This document shows positions 12,115 through 22,082 of a DNA stretch of 64,000 bases, in pieces. The translations under genes were made by a program, and so were the position numbers. The notes under the pieces were generated by a model, which was not told the DNA's origin, did no database searches, and was given only the letters and a program-made list of their open reading frames with translations. This DNA comes from Hawksworthiomyces lignivorus (taxonomy: Eukaryota > Ascomycota > Sordariomycetes > Ophiostomatales > Ophiostomataceae), in NCBI GenBank assembly GCA_002917075.1, contig NTMA01000024.1, positions 124,001 through 188,000 on the forward strand, given 5' to 3'. Positions within the stretch are counted from its first letter, which is position 1, and every line of letters starts with the position of its first letter.

Positions 12115-13264
12115 ATGGCTACCAACGGCCAGAATGGCGATGGCGTCATCCCCGAGAAGGTCAACACCAATATCGTAACCCTCACACGCTTCCTCACCGA
12201 GGAGCAAACTAAGCACAAGGAGGCCACCGGTGATTTCACGTGAGTATCTCCGCTTCAGCTAGTGCAGCACAGTCCCTCGACGCCTTTTTTCCCTGTTGCT
12301 GATTGAGCGTCCCCGCTTCTGCAGACTCCTGTGCCATGCTCTGCAGTTCTCCTTCAAGTCCATCGCTTACTACATCCGGCGAGCCACCCTGGTCAACCTG
12401 ACGGGTCTGGCCGGCTCGTCCAACACCACCGGCGACGAGCAGAAGAAGCTGGACGTCATCTCCAATGACCTGTTTATCGAGGTGATGCGGTCGTCTGGCC
12501 GCTGCGCTCTGCTGGTGTCGGAGGAGGAGGAGAACGTCATCTTCTTCACGGGCACAAACTCGGCCGACGGCAAAGAGAACGACCACGCGCGCTACGCCGT
12601 GGCCTGCGACCCCATCGACGGCAGCTCCAACCTGGACGCCGGTGTGTCTGTGGGCACCATTTTCGCCATCCACAAGCTGGCCGAGGGCTCGACCGGCACG
12701 GCTGCCGACATCCTGAAGCCCGGCACGGAGCTGGTGGCCGCCGGCTTCACCATGTACGGCGCCTCGGCCCAGCTGGTCATCACCATGGCCGGCGGCAGCG
12801 TCAACGGCTTCACGCTCGACAACGGCCTCGGCGAGTTCATCCTGACCCATCCCAACATGCGCCTGCCCAGGCAGCGCGCCATCTACTCCGTCAACGAGGG
12901 CAACTCGCTGTACTGGGACGACCGCGTCAAGGCCTACTTCAACTCGCTCAAGGAGGCCCAGCCGGGCAGCGGCAAGCCCTACAGCGCCCGCTACATCGGC
13001 AGCATGGTGGCCGACGCCTACCGCACCCTGCTGTACGGCGGCATATTCGCCTACCCGGCCGACTCCAAGAGCCCCAAGGGCAAGCTGCGCATCCTGTACG
13101 AGTGCGCGCCCATGGCCATGGTCTTTGAGAACGCCGGCGGCCAGGCCGTCAACTCCAAGATGCAGCGCATGCTGGAGGTCGTGCCCGAGCACATCCACGA
13201 CCGGTCAGGCATCTTCATGGGCAGTTACGACGAGGTCGAGAAGGTCAAGTCGTTCCACAAGTAA
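12115..13264 (+). CDS. FBP1: Fructose-1,6-bisphosphatase, 354 aa
   Basis: Cytosolic gluconeogenic enzyme hydrolysing fructose 1,6-bisphosphate to fructose 6-phosphate. Exons 12115-12239 and 12325-13264, joined within a Thr codon to read GDFTLLCHALQFSFKS, which matches the family across the junction. The intron has a GTGAGT donor and GCAG acceptor. The metal- and phosphate-binding signature DPIDGSSNLD lies at residues 137-146. Further upstream, LVNLTGLAGSSNTTG is also characteristic. Length fits the family (about 340-360). Codons are strongly G/C-ending, which suggests high expression. The long upstream region shared with PEX11 fits carbon-source control. Confidence 0.96.
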
Positions 13265-13871
13265 GAGGGATAGGGAGGGAGAGACGGAGAGAGAAGGGGA
13301 AAATGGAGGAGGTGGGAGTTGCGCCTTTGCCTGAGACTAAGGCTTCATTCAATGCATGGGAAGAGGACGAAATTTGGAAATTTATTATATTGTACGCATG
13401 GGTAACATGAATTTGAGTCTCGTCATGACCGGTCTCGTACGCCTTTGTTCTCTGGATGTGGAAGATTATGATTTTGCAGTGCATCAAGACGTGCCTGCCG
13501 GTGCTGAATGGGCCTACTAACAAATGGCGCGAGTAAACAGAATTTAAGCATTTAGCGGTTGCGAATCAGAGCCACGCATTGGCCTCTTCGGATGTATGTA
13601 ATTAGACGAGTTGCTTGGAATTGGTCCAATCGCACGTCACAAGCAACCTTCCCAATTTGGTCTTCTAGGAGGAGAAATCGCCTGAGCTGAAGCGGAAATG
13701 TTCGATGTAACTGCGACGAGAGGGTTGCATGGCACCTCGTTTTCACTTTCTCCCCTTTCTTTGTCTTCCTAGCCCTTTTTTTTTTTCTCTTCCCTCCATA
13801 TGTCAAATGATCGCCTCTGCCTTCCGTTAGACGCTTTGTGAGCGCCCTTTTCGCTATTCTATCTCGTCGCG
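13265..13871. other. Intergenic, FBP1 3' side and P450 promoter
   Basis: No gene supported. The last 130 bases before the P450 start are CT-rich on + (13735-13800), a plausible leader or promoter. Confidence 0.5.
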
Positions 13872-15611
13872 ATGTTCGTTATCTCCGGATGGTCGGCCGC
13901 TCTCATCGGCCTGGCTACATTGTATGTTATTTTATATCGCCTGCAATTGCGCCGGAGCCGCCCCGATGAACCACCTGTCGTTCCGGCTCCGGGTCTGCCG
14001 TTTGTTGGCCATGTCCTTTGCATGGCCCTGCAAGGCGGCCGCTACATGCAGCAGCTCGGCCTGCGTCTTCAGCACGGCGGCAGCACGAGCGATGTCTCAA
14101 GAGCGAAACTGACGCCGGCTGCCGCTGGCATTGTGACGCTGCCGGTTCCGGGCTCGCGCATCTACCTCGTTACTGATCCCACAATTGCTGCAGCCGTACA
14201 GCGGGCGTCTCGGGCCATGTCATTTACGCCCCTGGTCCCGGATGTTACCCGCCGCGTGCTCGGCCTCGACGAGAAGACGGTCGACATTGTGCGCGGCACC
14301 AATCTGGTGGTCGAGTCGTCGCCAAAGCCGACGTCGTCGGCGTCTGGCTCGTCGGCGACGGCCACCATGTCCATCGTGGACGAGCACAAGTACGACGAAT
14401 CCTACGGCTTCCTCGCGGACACGCACGAGATGGTCTACCACTACCTGGGCCCCGGCGACACCCTGAACCACTTCGTGCAGGACGCCGTGCAGGAGCTCGT
14501 GGGACAGGTAAATTCGTACGCCGCCGACCTCGCCGGCGCCGCCCCTTCGGTCGACCTGCTCGCCTGGATGAAGCACTTTGTCACTGTCGGCACCGCGCAG
14601 TTTCTGTACGGGCCGCGCAACCCGCTGGCTGTGCAGCCCGACCTCGAGCCCGCCTTTTGGGATTTCGTGCACGGCCTGGGCCGCCTGCTGCTCGTGGGCG
14701 ACCGCCGCCCAGGATCGCTGGCGGCGTCGCTGCTGGGCGGCCGCCCCTACGCGGCCCGGGAGGCGCTCGTGGCCGGCTTCACGCGCTACCTCGAGAGCGA
14801 CCAGCACCTGCAGGAGGCGGGGCAGGGCAGCAGCGATATCGTGCGGCGGCGCGTGGCCATCGCCGACCGCTACGGCTGGACGCGCGCCAGCGCCGCGCGC
14901 TCCGAGCTCTCGTTCCTGTTCGCCGGCATCATCAACACGGCCGTGACGTCGTTCTGGGTGGTGCTGCGGCTCTTTGCCGACCCGGAGCTGCTGCAGGCCG
15001 TGCGGGACGAGCTCGCCGCCGGCGACCAAGACCACCACGACGACAGCCTGCTCAGCATCGACCACGTCCGCACCCGCTGCCCTACCTTGCAGGCCGTGTA
15101 CCAGGAGTGCCTCCGGCTGGGCTCCAACAACATGTCGACGCGCCTCGTGCTGGCCGACACGGTGCTGGCGGACCGCTACTTTCTGCGCGCCGGGTCCGTC
15201 GTGCAGATCTCCGCCGGCGTCATCCACGCAGACCCGTCCCACTGGGGCGCCGACGTCGACTCGTTCGATCCGGGTCGGTTTCTGCTCACCAAAAAGGCGG
15301 CCGACGAGAGGGAGCCTGCTGCCGCCGGCAAGCGGCATCCCGCCGCGTTCCGCGCCTTCGGCGGCGGCAAGACGCTGTGCCCAGGGCGGCACTTTGCCAC
15401 GGCGGAGATCCTGTCCTTTGTGGCAGCCGTTGTGCTCACCTTTGACGCGGAGGATGCGTCGTCGCCGGCGACCAAGCCCGTCCCGCCGCCTGTCCCGCCC
15501 CGAAACGACCGGGTGCTGCCCATTCACATCCTGGAGCCAGCAGCGAAGGATGTCCCGCATGTCCGGCTGCGGCTCCGCAGGCCGGGGCGGCCGCTACAGG
15601 TCGTGCCATGA
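13872..15611 (+). CDS. Cytochrome P450, CYP7/CYP8-like, 579 aa
   Basis: Membrane-anchored heme-thiolate enzyme; substrate unknown. An N-terminal hydrophobic anchor (residues about 5-25, ending LYRLQLRR) is followed by a proline-rich hinge. The ExxR motif is ECLR near residue 413. The heme-binding loop FGGGKTLCPGRHFA has its axial Cys near residue 503. The I-helix reads AGIINTAVTSFW (about 349-362) and lacks the usual acid-Thr pair. It aligns instead with the NT-x-P-x-x-FW pattern of animal CYP7 (sterol hydroxylases) and CYP8 (prostacyclin synthase, an isomerase). Similar fungal proteins are often named oxysterol 7-alpha-hydroxylase-like, which need not be their real activity. Intronless and very GC-rich, with long alanine- and proline-rich insertions that make it longer than a typical 500-residue P450. 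No reductase or other biosynthetic gene is adjacent. Confidence 0.9.
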   Translation: MFVISGWSAALIGLATLYVILYRLQLRRSRPDEPPVVPAPGLPFVGHVLCMALQGGRYMQQLGLRLQHGGSTSDVSRAKLTPAAAGIVTLPVPGSRIYLVTDPTIAAAVQRASRAMSFTPLVPDVTRRVLGLDEKTVDIVRGTNLVVESSPKPTSSASGSSATATMSIVDEHKYDESYGFLADTHEMVYHYLGPGDTLNHFVQDAVQELVGQVNSYAADLAGAAPSVDLLAWMKHFVTVGTAQFLYGPRNPLAVQPDLEPAFWDFVHGLGRLLLVGDRRPGSLAASLLGGRPYAAREALVAGFTRYLESDQHLQEAGQGSSDIVRRRVAIADRYGWTRASAARSELSFLFAGIINTAVTSFWVVLRLFADPELLQAVRDELAAGDQDHHDDSLLSIDHVRTRCPTLQAVYQECLRLGSNNMSTRLVLADTVLADRYFLRAGSVVQISAGVIHADPSHWGADVDSFDPGRFLLTKKAADEREPAAAGKRHPAAFRAFGGGKTLCPGRHFATAEILSFVAAVVLTFDAEDASSPATKPVPPPVPPRNDRVLPIHILEPAAKDVPHVRLRLRRPGRPLQVVP

Positions 15612-18600
15612 CTCAGACAGCATCTGCGCGGCTTTCCTTATGTAGAGATTATTACTAATTCGATTTTTTTTTTATCTTATTACAACCATGCTATTGTGCT
15701 CTGTTGCTGTCAAGCTCTGCGCGCTTACCACAAACGGGTATATTTAGGCGCCCTAGATAATTCTCTGGCATCCTTGCTTCGCGTCTCTCGGACCTGGGAC
15801 CGAGGAAGGAATATCGCTGCTGACGCGATCTTGACAAAAAGCCAACCTGATAGCTGGAGGTGAGAATCTCTCACATAAAGGTGAGCACTCAGCCATGGAG
15901 GGGGGTGAGGAGGGAGCGTTTGTGCTTTGAGCACGAACTTGTAAACATGCACAGTACTCGTACTTCTTCAGCCTTGTGCAAGATTGTAATGAGGTCTCTA
16001 ATTGACGCTCAAAAATTTTCCCAGAGGCTAGAACGTTAGACCGGCGCGATGCAGAAAAGGAATAGCATCAGGCTATCGTGGATCCTGACTCGAACGACTC
16101 GGGATAACAGTTCCAGCGAACCTGTAGGAGATTCCCCAGAGGATGCCCTTTGTTAGCCTGCGCCGCTCGATAGCGTGATCGCGTGTACGAGTACGAGCAG
16201 GCCTTTAATATTTCATCAGCTCGTTCCTACGTATTAGGAGCGTCGAGCAGAAAACGTGGCCTTAGGTGCAATGAAAAAAACTTCAAAGCTATTGAAGAAA
16301 AGAGACCTTGCATCCGCCCAAAGTACCCGCTTCAGAAAAGCTTGGCCCTGTCTGCGGAGTTGCCGCCCGTGGCCTTGGATCGACGCCAAAGCATGCAAGC
16401 AAAACGGTCGCAAAATATAATAGTTAAATTAATTAACAGGCGAAACCGACCCCGGCCGAGGTGAGATTTGCGGTGTCGTTTGTGCTATAAAAGGAGCGTG
16501 GAGGCTCTTGTGGAGGCTGCCAGCACGCACCCTTTCTTAGCGGCCGAAGAGCTCAAATAAAGACTGGGCCAAGCGCTCGCTAACCTTTCCAGAACCGAAA
16601 AAAAGGTCCGACAGTGCAGCAGAGCTCAGATGCCGTAGGGCAGGCGGGAGGGAGCACGTTGTCCGGGGGCCGGCCGTTATTGGCTGCCTTGTAGATCCTT
16701 CCTGTTGGGACACCGAGCTACTGTTCTAGGAGAGAGCGATTAGTGGGACTATACAAAGGACGTCAGATATCTTGAGACGCAACAACACTGCAATTACGTA
16801 TCATTGCAGGGCGTCAAGAAATGAGCAGGAGGTAACGCGGCAGTCTCATGGTGTTGATTCTTTGAAATTCTTTTTAGCTTCCGAAGGTTTCGCTTGAACT
16901 ACATAGGGAGACAAGTTTCTCTCTAAAGGGATCAATACGAGTCCAATGGGGTGTTGGATATATTTGCTCAGTGGAGATGATTTAATTCGACTGACCAACA
17001 CGTGCTTGGTCTCAAATCTGGTTCATATGCGTGTAGCGGTGCCTCTAAGAAGCTGTCCGAGTGGTCATTGACAGAAAAGAATAGGGTGCAGCGGGATACA
17101 GTACCTGTCGAAGCCAAGTGGTTAGACTAGGTGGTTTGAGCAGTGCCATAGTGAATGCGACGTAAGAGCTGATTTGTGACGTTCTGCATATATTGAAACG
17201 CATGGGATCGTTGATTGGTGATAGCTTCTGGCAAGCTCCGTCCGCAGCTTTGCCAAGTAGACAACAGCCAGCATTGGGACATTGCTCTAAGCTTACACCC
17301 AACGCTGCCAAGTAAACTACGAGAACGGGCCAATATATTTGGGCTGCCACTACATGCGCAGACAAATCCCGATTAACATGGTATTTTATTTTCGGGAAAA
17401 GTATCAAAACGGGAGACAAATGCCAAAAAGGCCTAGTTTTCCGGATGGCATCGCGTGTATTTAATTTTCAGACTGTCTTGAGCGTGCAAGTGCGGATCGT
17501 GTGGACTTCTGTACGTACGTGTTAGATAGTTTGGCAAGGTGTGCACGTGCCAAGAGCAGACGTGCTCTGGGAGAATCGAGCCGTCGTTCTCTGTTTTTCG
17601 GGGTTTTGTGGTTCTTTTGGGCACTAAGGCCGGAAGAGAAGATAGCTCTGCACAGGCTTAAGCCGTCTGTTTTGGCGTGGGATAACAGTACTTGTGCAGA
17701 GAAACAAGAAGACAGCTTTCGGCGATCCCGAGGGCCTATGCATCATTCATATCTCGCATGGTCGTGCGTTGCATCGGTCCTTTCCCAGTCTCATACCTAG
17801 CTTCCTAACCCGAAGAGACGAACCAGCCCGTCGGTGACCAAGAGCGGTTTTCTCTGACCTTGCTGTCAAGCATCTTTTGCTCTCAGCGCCTCCCGTACTT
17901 TGATGTTGTTCTCTGATAGCTCTTGTGGCTTGCTATTGGGTCTTCAGATGCACACTCGCATGCTGTGTTAGCCCATTTAGCATCTACTCCCGGCAAAAAA
18001 TCGGCAGCTAAGCATATAAGGTGTATGCATGGCGTTTCGCCTCTGTTCGCGCAAGATATCTTGGCTCTAGTGCTTAGAGTATTCGTTAAATTCAGGTGGC
18101 AGAACCTCTCTAGAGGCTAGTTCGAAATAGGACGGTGGCTATCAGCGGAGGAATGTGCCTTTGCGGCAATTGGAAGACGGACGACCAGCCAGAATAGGGA
18201 AGGAGGACAAGATGAGGCACGGTACAAAGTACAATTAAAAGTACACCATTAGTCTGCGCCAGTGCAGGTTGGGCGGTCCAGTGCCGGGTTTCAGCACCTA
18301 AGGTTGTTAGCAGTCGACCGCCGAGGTACCAAAGCATGCCGAAGTTGGTCTAAAGCGGCCCGTCTAAGGCCATTCCCATTGACGTCACGAAAAGGCACGA
18401 GGTAAAAAGGGTCAAAAAGAAAAACAAAGAGGGCAAAATAAAAAGAGACCAAGAATAAAAAAAAAATGGGGGAAAAAAAATAAACAAGTAAAATGGAATC
18501 AAAGAGAGAGAGGGAAGCAATAGAAGCCCAGCGTACGACGTAAGAACGTCGAAATTGCCCACAGATTTTTCTGAAATAAGGCACATGTGAAGCTAAAAGG

Positions 18601-19711
18601 GAAGTACGTAAGTACGAACTTGAGACTATTGAATTACACACCCATAGCAAATACGAAATGTACGTGTATGCCCCGATCAACCCCAGCCGCGGTTGTCTTC
18701 AACCTCGAACCATTCCAGTCAATAAACATATTCCGTTAAAACGTTTTATGCATCGTCTTCGTCCGGTACAATCTTACACACCTACACATATGCATTGCAG
18801 AGGGGCGGGGGGGGGGGAAGCCTTGAGGCAAGAAAGCCATCAAGTAGACGGGACGGGCGAAGCTCGATTCAACCTTCTACCAACGTAGTGGATCCATTAC
18901 ATACTAGAAGTAGCAGGCAAGAAGTACGAGGGGATGTTCGTGGGGAGCCCGGGCACGATAGCAAAAGGAACCCAGTCCGAGTAGTGCGAAGACCGGCTTC
19001 TCTTGTTGCTTTAGTTCGACAGCGGCCTTCACGGTCTTCGCCGTGTGAGAGTGGGTGGGTGAAACCAGCAGTATCACCGTAGTATCTGTGCCCTTTCCTG
19101 GATCTTAAGTGTCATTTCCTCAGGGAATCATCGACAGGTCCGCGCTAAGGTAGAAGCCAACATGCACATGGTCCCATCTTGCCGTCCAACGCCCACGCTT
19201 CTCGTCTGTTGCCGCCTCCCTCTCCCTATCGTTAGCAAGATCCCAGCATTCGACCACGGGGGCAATGATCGGCACCACAGCAGAAGCAAGAAAAGAGGTG
19301 TGCTTCCCTGTCCTTTCTCACTTGCAGCCTGCGCCGGGGACTACGAGAATTAGAGATAAGTCCACGTTCGTGGGGCCCCTTCTTTTCCTAGTTTGGGGGT
19401 TTGGTCCTTTTCTTTCTTTATATTCTTTCTCTTTTAGTTTTACTCTTAGCCGGATAGACGAGTTACACCGGCCCACTCTGCACGCATCTCACATGTGAGG
19501 GTTCGCATATTAAACCTCTGGATTGTCCCCTTCTTTTTTTTTATGAATCCTTTCTATTAGCAGAGCAACACATTCAGCCTGGGTTCTCCTCACCCTCATC
19601 GACGCTACACCGTTGTCCTTGTCTTGCAGGACGGAAGTAGCACACTTTCTCTCAGCTCTCTCTTAGAGCTCATTTCCTCAGTTGTTCTACCCCATTCCTG
19701 GCTCCGACGCA
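15612..19711. other. 4.1 kb gene-poor stretch upstream of GIT1
   Basis: No open frame with a recognisable domain on either strand. It contains a strong TATA-like box at 16486-16494, a purine-rich patch at about 18390-18520, a run of G near 18810, and CT-rich sequence at 19380-19680 that is likely the GIT1 promoter. No tRNA, rRNA or intact mobile element was recognised. Confidence 0.5.
16486..16494 (+). promoter_or_regulatory. Isolated TATA-box-like site
   Basis: TATAAAAGG, a strong TATA consensus, about 3.2 kb from the nearest downstream start codon. No coding frame follows it. AATAAA occurs about 60 bases downstream. It could mark a noncoding transcript or be chance. Confidence 0.3.
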
Positions 19712-21726
19712 ATGGTTGCATTTTTCAACAAGTCGGCTTCCGAGCCCAACCCCGACGAGGTCATCCAGTCCGTGGATGCTGACAACAACCTGCCCCCAAT
19801 CGACAAGGATGCACCTTTGATCACTTTGCCGGTCGTGGCCTGCGGTGCTGGTTTGTTCTCGGATGGCTACATCAACAATGTAAGTCTTTCGTATACTCCA
19901 ATTTATGTGGCGGCCCATAGCCGGTTCGCTGCCGACTTGGTCTTGCAAGCTTGGCTAATAACGCCTCTCGCTCCCCGGGATTAGGTCATCGGATCCGTCA
20001 CCGTTATCCTCGCTCTAGAGTACGGTAACACCTGGAAAACCTCCCGCGCCAAGAGCGTCGTCAGCGCCATTGCCTTCGCCGGTACCGTCGTGGGCCAGCT
20101 GTTCTTCGGCTTTCTGGCTGACCGCTGGTCGCGCACCAACGCGCTTCTGGTATCGACTGTGATTCTGTTTATCTTCACCGCGCTGGCTGCTGGCTCGTAC
20201 TACCACGGCGACCCTGTGGGTATGTTCAACATGCTGGCTGCATGGCGGTTCTTTGTAAGCTACCTCTCTCATTTCTCCTTTGCGAAATCAATATTGCAAG
20301 GGTCTAGATGCGGGCCGTCTTTTGTCTGGACTCGGCTAATTCTCTGTAGGTCGGTATTGGCATCGGCGGAGAGTACCCTGCCGGCAGTGTGGGTTGCGCT
20401 GAGTCGACGGGCGAGGTCCGGAGCGGCTGGCGTCACTTCATCTTCATCATGTAGGTTCTGCTGTGGATCAGATAGCTTGGCGCAAAGCACCAGCTAATAG
20501 AAATAGGTTCACAAACTCTATCATCGACATGGGTTTCGTGATTGGCGCCTTTGTTCCTTGTACGTATACACATACCCCCCCCCCCCCCCCCCNNNNNNNN
20601 NNNNNNNNNNNNNTGGAGCAGCTGCGCGCCCTCGCCGACCGCTACGACGCCTGGATCCCCGTCGTGTACTAATTAAGAATAGATGTTGTCGCCGCCGCTT
20701 GCCACAACGGACACCTCAGCACCCAGTGGCGCACGTCGCTCGGCATTGGCGTTGTGTTCCCTGTGGTCCTGTTCTTTATGCGTCTGGTTGTCAAGGAGCC
20801 CGAAGAATTCACTCGCAACTCCATGCGCAACACTCGCACTCCTTACTGGCTGGTGATCAAGTTCTACGGTCCCCGCCTGGTTGTGGTCAGCCTGATCTGG
20901 TTCATCTACGATGTACGTCTTTCTAGCGGCAACATTTGCCAAAGTCTTACGCTTCTATTCTCCCCTCTCTTTTATTGCGCTTTATGGACGCTTCACCCCT
21001 CCCCTAAAATGCATGCCCGCTAATGCGATATAGTTCCTGACCTATGCGTTTGGCATCTACTCTACTACCATTCTCGCCAATATCTTCCCCTCCGATGCTC
21101 CCCTGACCACCATCTTCGGATGGAACACCGTTATCAACATCTTCTACCTGCCCGGCTCCTTCCTTGGTGCAAAGGCAAGTGACTGGCTCGGCCCACGCTA
21201 CACTCTGATTATTGGCGTTTCCCTCCAAGCCATCATCGGCTTCGCCATGGCAGGTGCCTACAAGCACCTGTCGCAGCCCAGCATGGTTGGCGGCTTTGCC
21301 ACCGTCTATGGCATTTTCCTGTCCCTCGGCGAGTTTGGCCCCGGCAACAACATCGGCCTGCTGGCCGCTAAGACTTGCGCGACTGGCGTTCGTGGCCAGT
21401 ACTACGGCATCGCCGCTGCTATCGGCAAGATCGGCGCTTTCGTCGGCACCTATGTGTACCCTTACATCGAGGCCGCCGGTGGCAACGACGCCAACGCCAG
21501 CGCCCAGTACCCCTTTTACGTCAGCTCCAGTCTCTGCGTCTTGTCCGCCCTGCTCGCGTTTTTCTTCCTGCCCAACGTTGGCCAGGATACCATTCAGCTC
21601 GAAGACGCCCGGTTCCGTCGCTACCTTGAGGAGAACGGCTGGGACACGCGCCAGCTCGGTCTGCGCAAGGGAGAAACCCTCGAGCATGTCGAGAACGCAA
21701 CCAGCGCCGTCGACAGCAAGGAATAG
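19712..21726 (+). CDS. GIT1: GIT1-type glycerophosphodiester/phosphate transporter (MFS), 504 aa
   Basis: Plasma-membrane H+ symporter of the phosphate:H+ branch of the major facilitator superfamily. The yeast relative Git1 imports glycerophosphoinositol and glycerophosphocholine. Exons: 19712-19879, 19985-20254, 20350-20450, 20507-20559, 20683-20912, 21034-21726. All phases close and give 504 residues (yeast Git1 has 518). Family hallmarks include LFSDGYINNVIGS in helix 1, the MFS loop FGFLADRWSR after helix 2, GIGIGGEYPAGSV in helix 4, and DFLTYAFGIYS at the start of the second half. The fourth intron holds 18 C followed by 21 N, so its true length is unknown. The exon junction reads GAFVP-YVVAAACHNGH, as expected for the family, so the coding sequence itself looks undamaged. 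Confidence 0.88.
20593..20613. other. Assembly gap (21 N)
   Basis: Twenty-one ambiguous bases directly after a homopolymer of 18 C (20575-20592), inside the fourth intron of the GIT1-type gene. The sequence right after the gap (20614-20672) is GC-rich and open in one frame up to TAA at 20670-20672, unlike the A/T-leaning introns around it. Confidence 0.97.
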
Positions 21727-22082
21727 ATGCGAATAGAGCAGACACAGAAGATTTTTCGCTGATGTTGTATGGTGTAGTGTGTCATATTTGTATACCCCAG
21801 CAGTCTTGAAGTGACGGCTTGTATGCCGTGTCAACTGTGGTAATTTAGCAAACTTCTTGATCTTCCAAGAAATAGAGAGCTTGAATAGATTTGACCCTGA
21901 ATTATTATTTTTTTTAAAAAAAACTCCTCAGCTTAATCTTTCACTTCTAGCAGCTTTGCTGCTACTATTCGCTTGGATTATATTCCCTTAAATTCATACG
22001 TTACGTTAAGAACGGCCACAGTCTAAAACACTATTCAATTCAGCCTGACTGGTTGACGCCTGCTCGTATCCTATTACTTTCC
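21727..22082. other. Intergenic between convergent GIT1 and type III PKS
   Basis: 356 bases, A/T-rich, with an A/T run around 21900-21925. Presumed terminators and 3' UTRs of both genes. Nothing else seen. Confidence 0.6.

Noticed and set aside
14220..15560. 446-codon open frame on the - strand across the P450 gene
   Set aside because: A shadow of GC-rich P450 coding sequence; its translation is Gly/Arg/Val-rich with no domain. The same applies to the - frame over FBP1 (12236-13198) and the + frame over PEX11 (9308-10174).
17045..17419. 124-codon frame on - in the gene-poor region, with a CC pair that briefly suggested a hydrophobin
   Set aside because: The cysteine spacing does not fit the eight-cysteine hydrophobin pattern and no signal peptide is clear.
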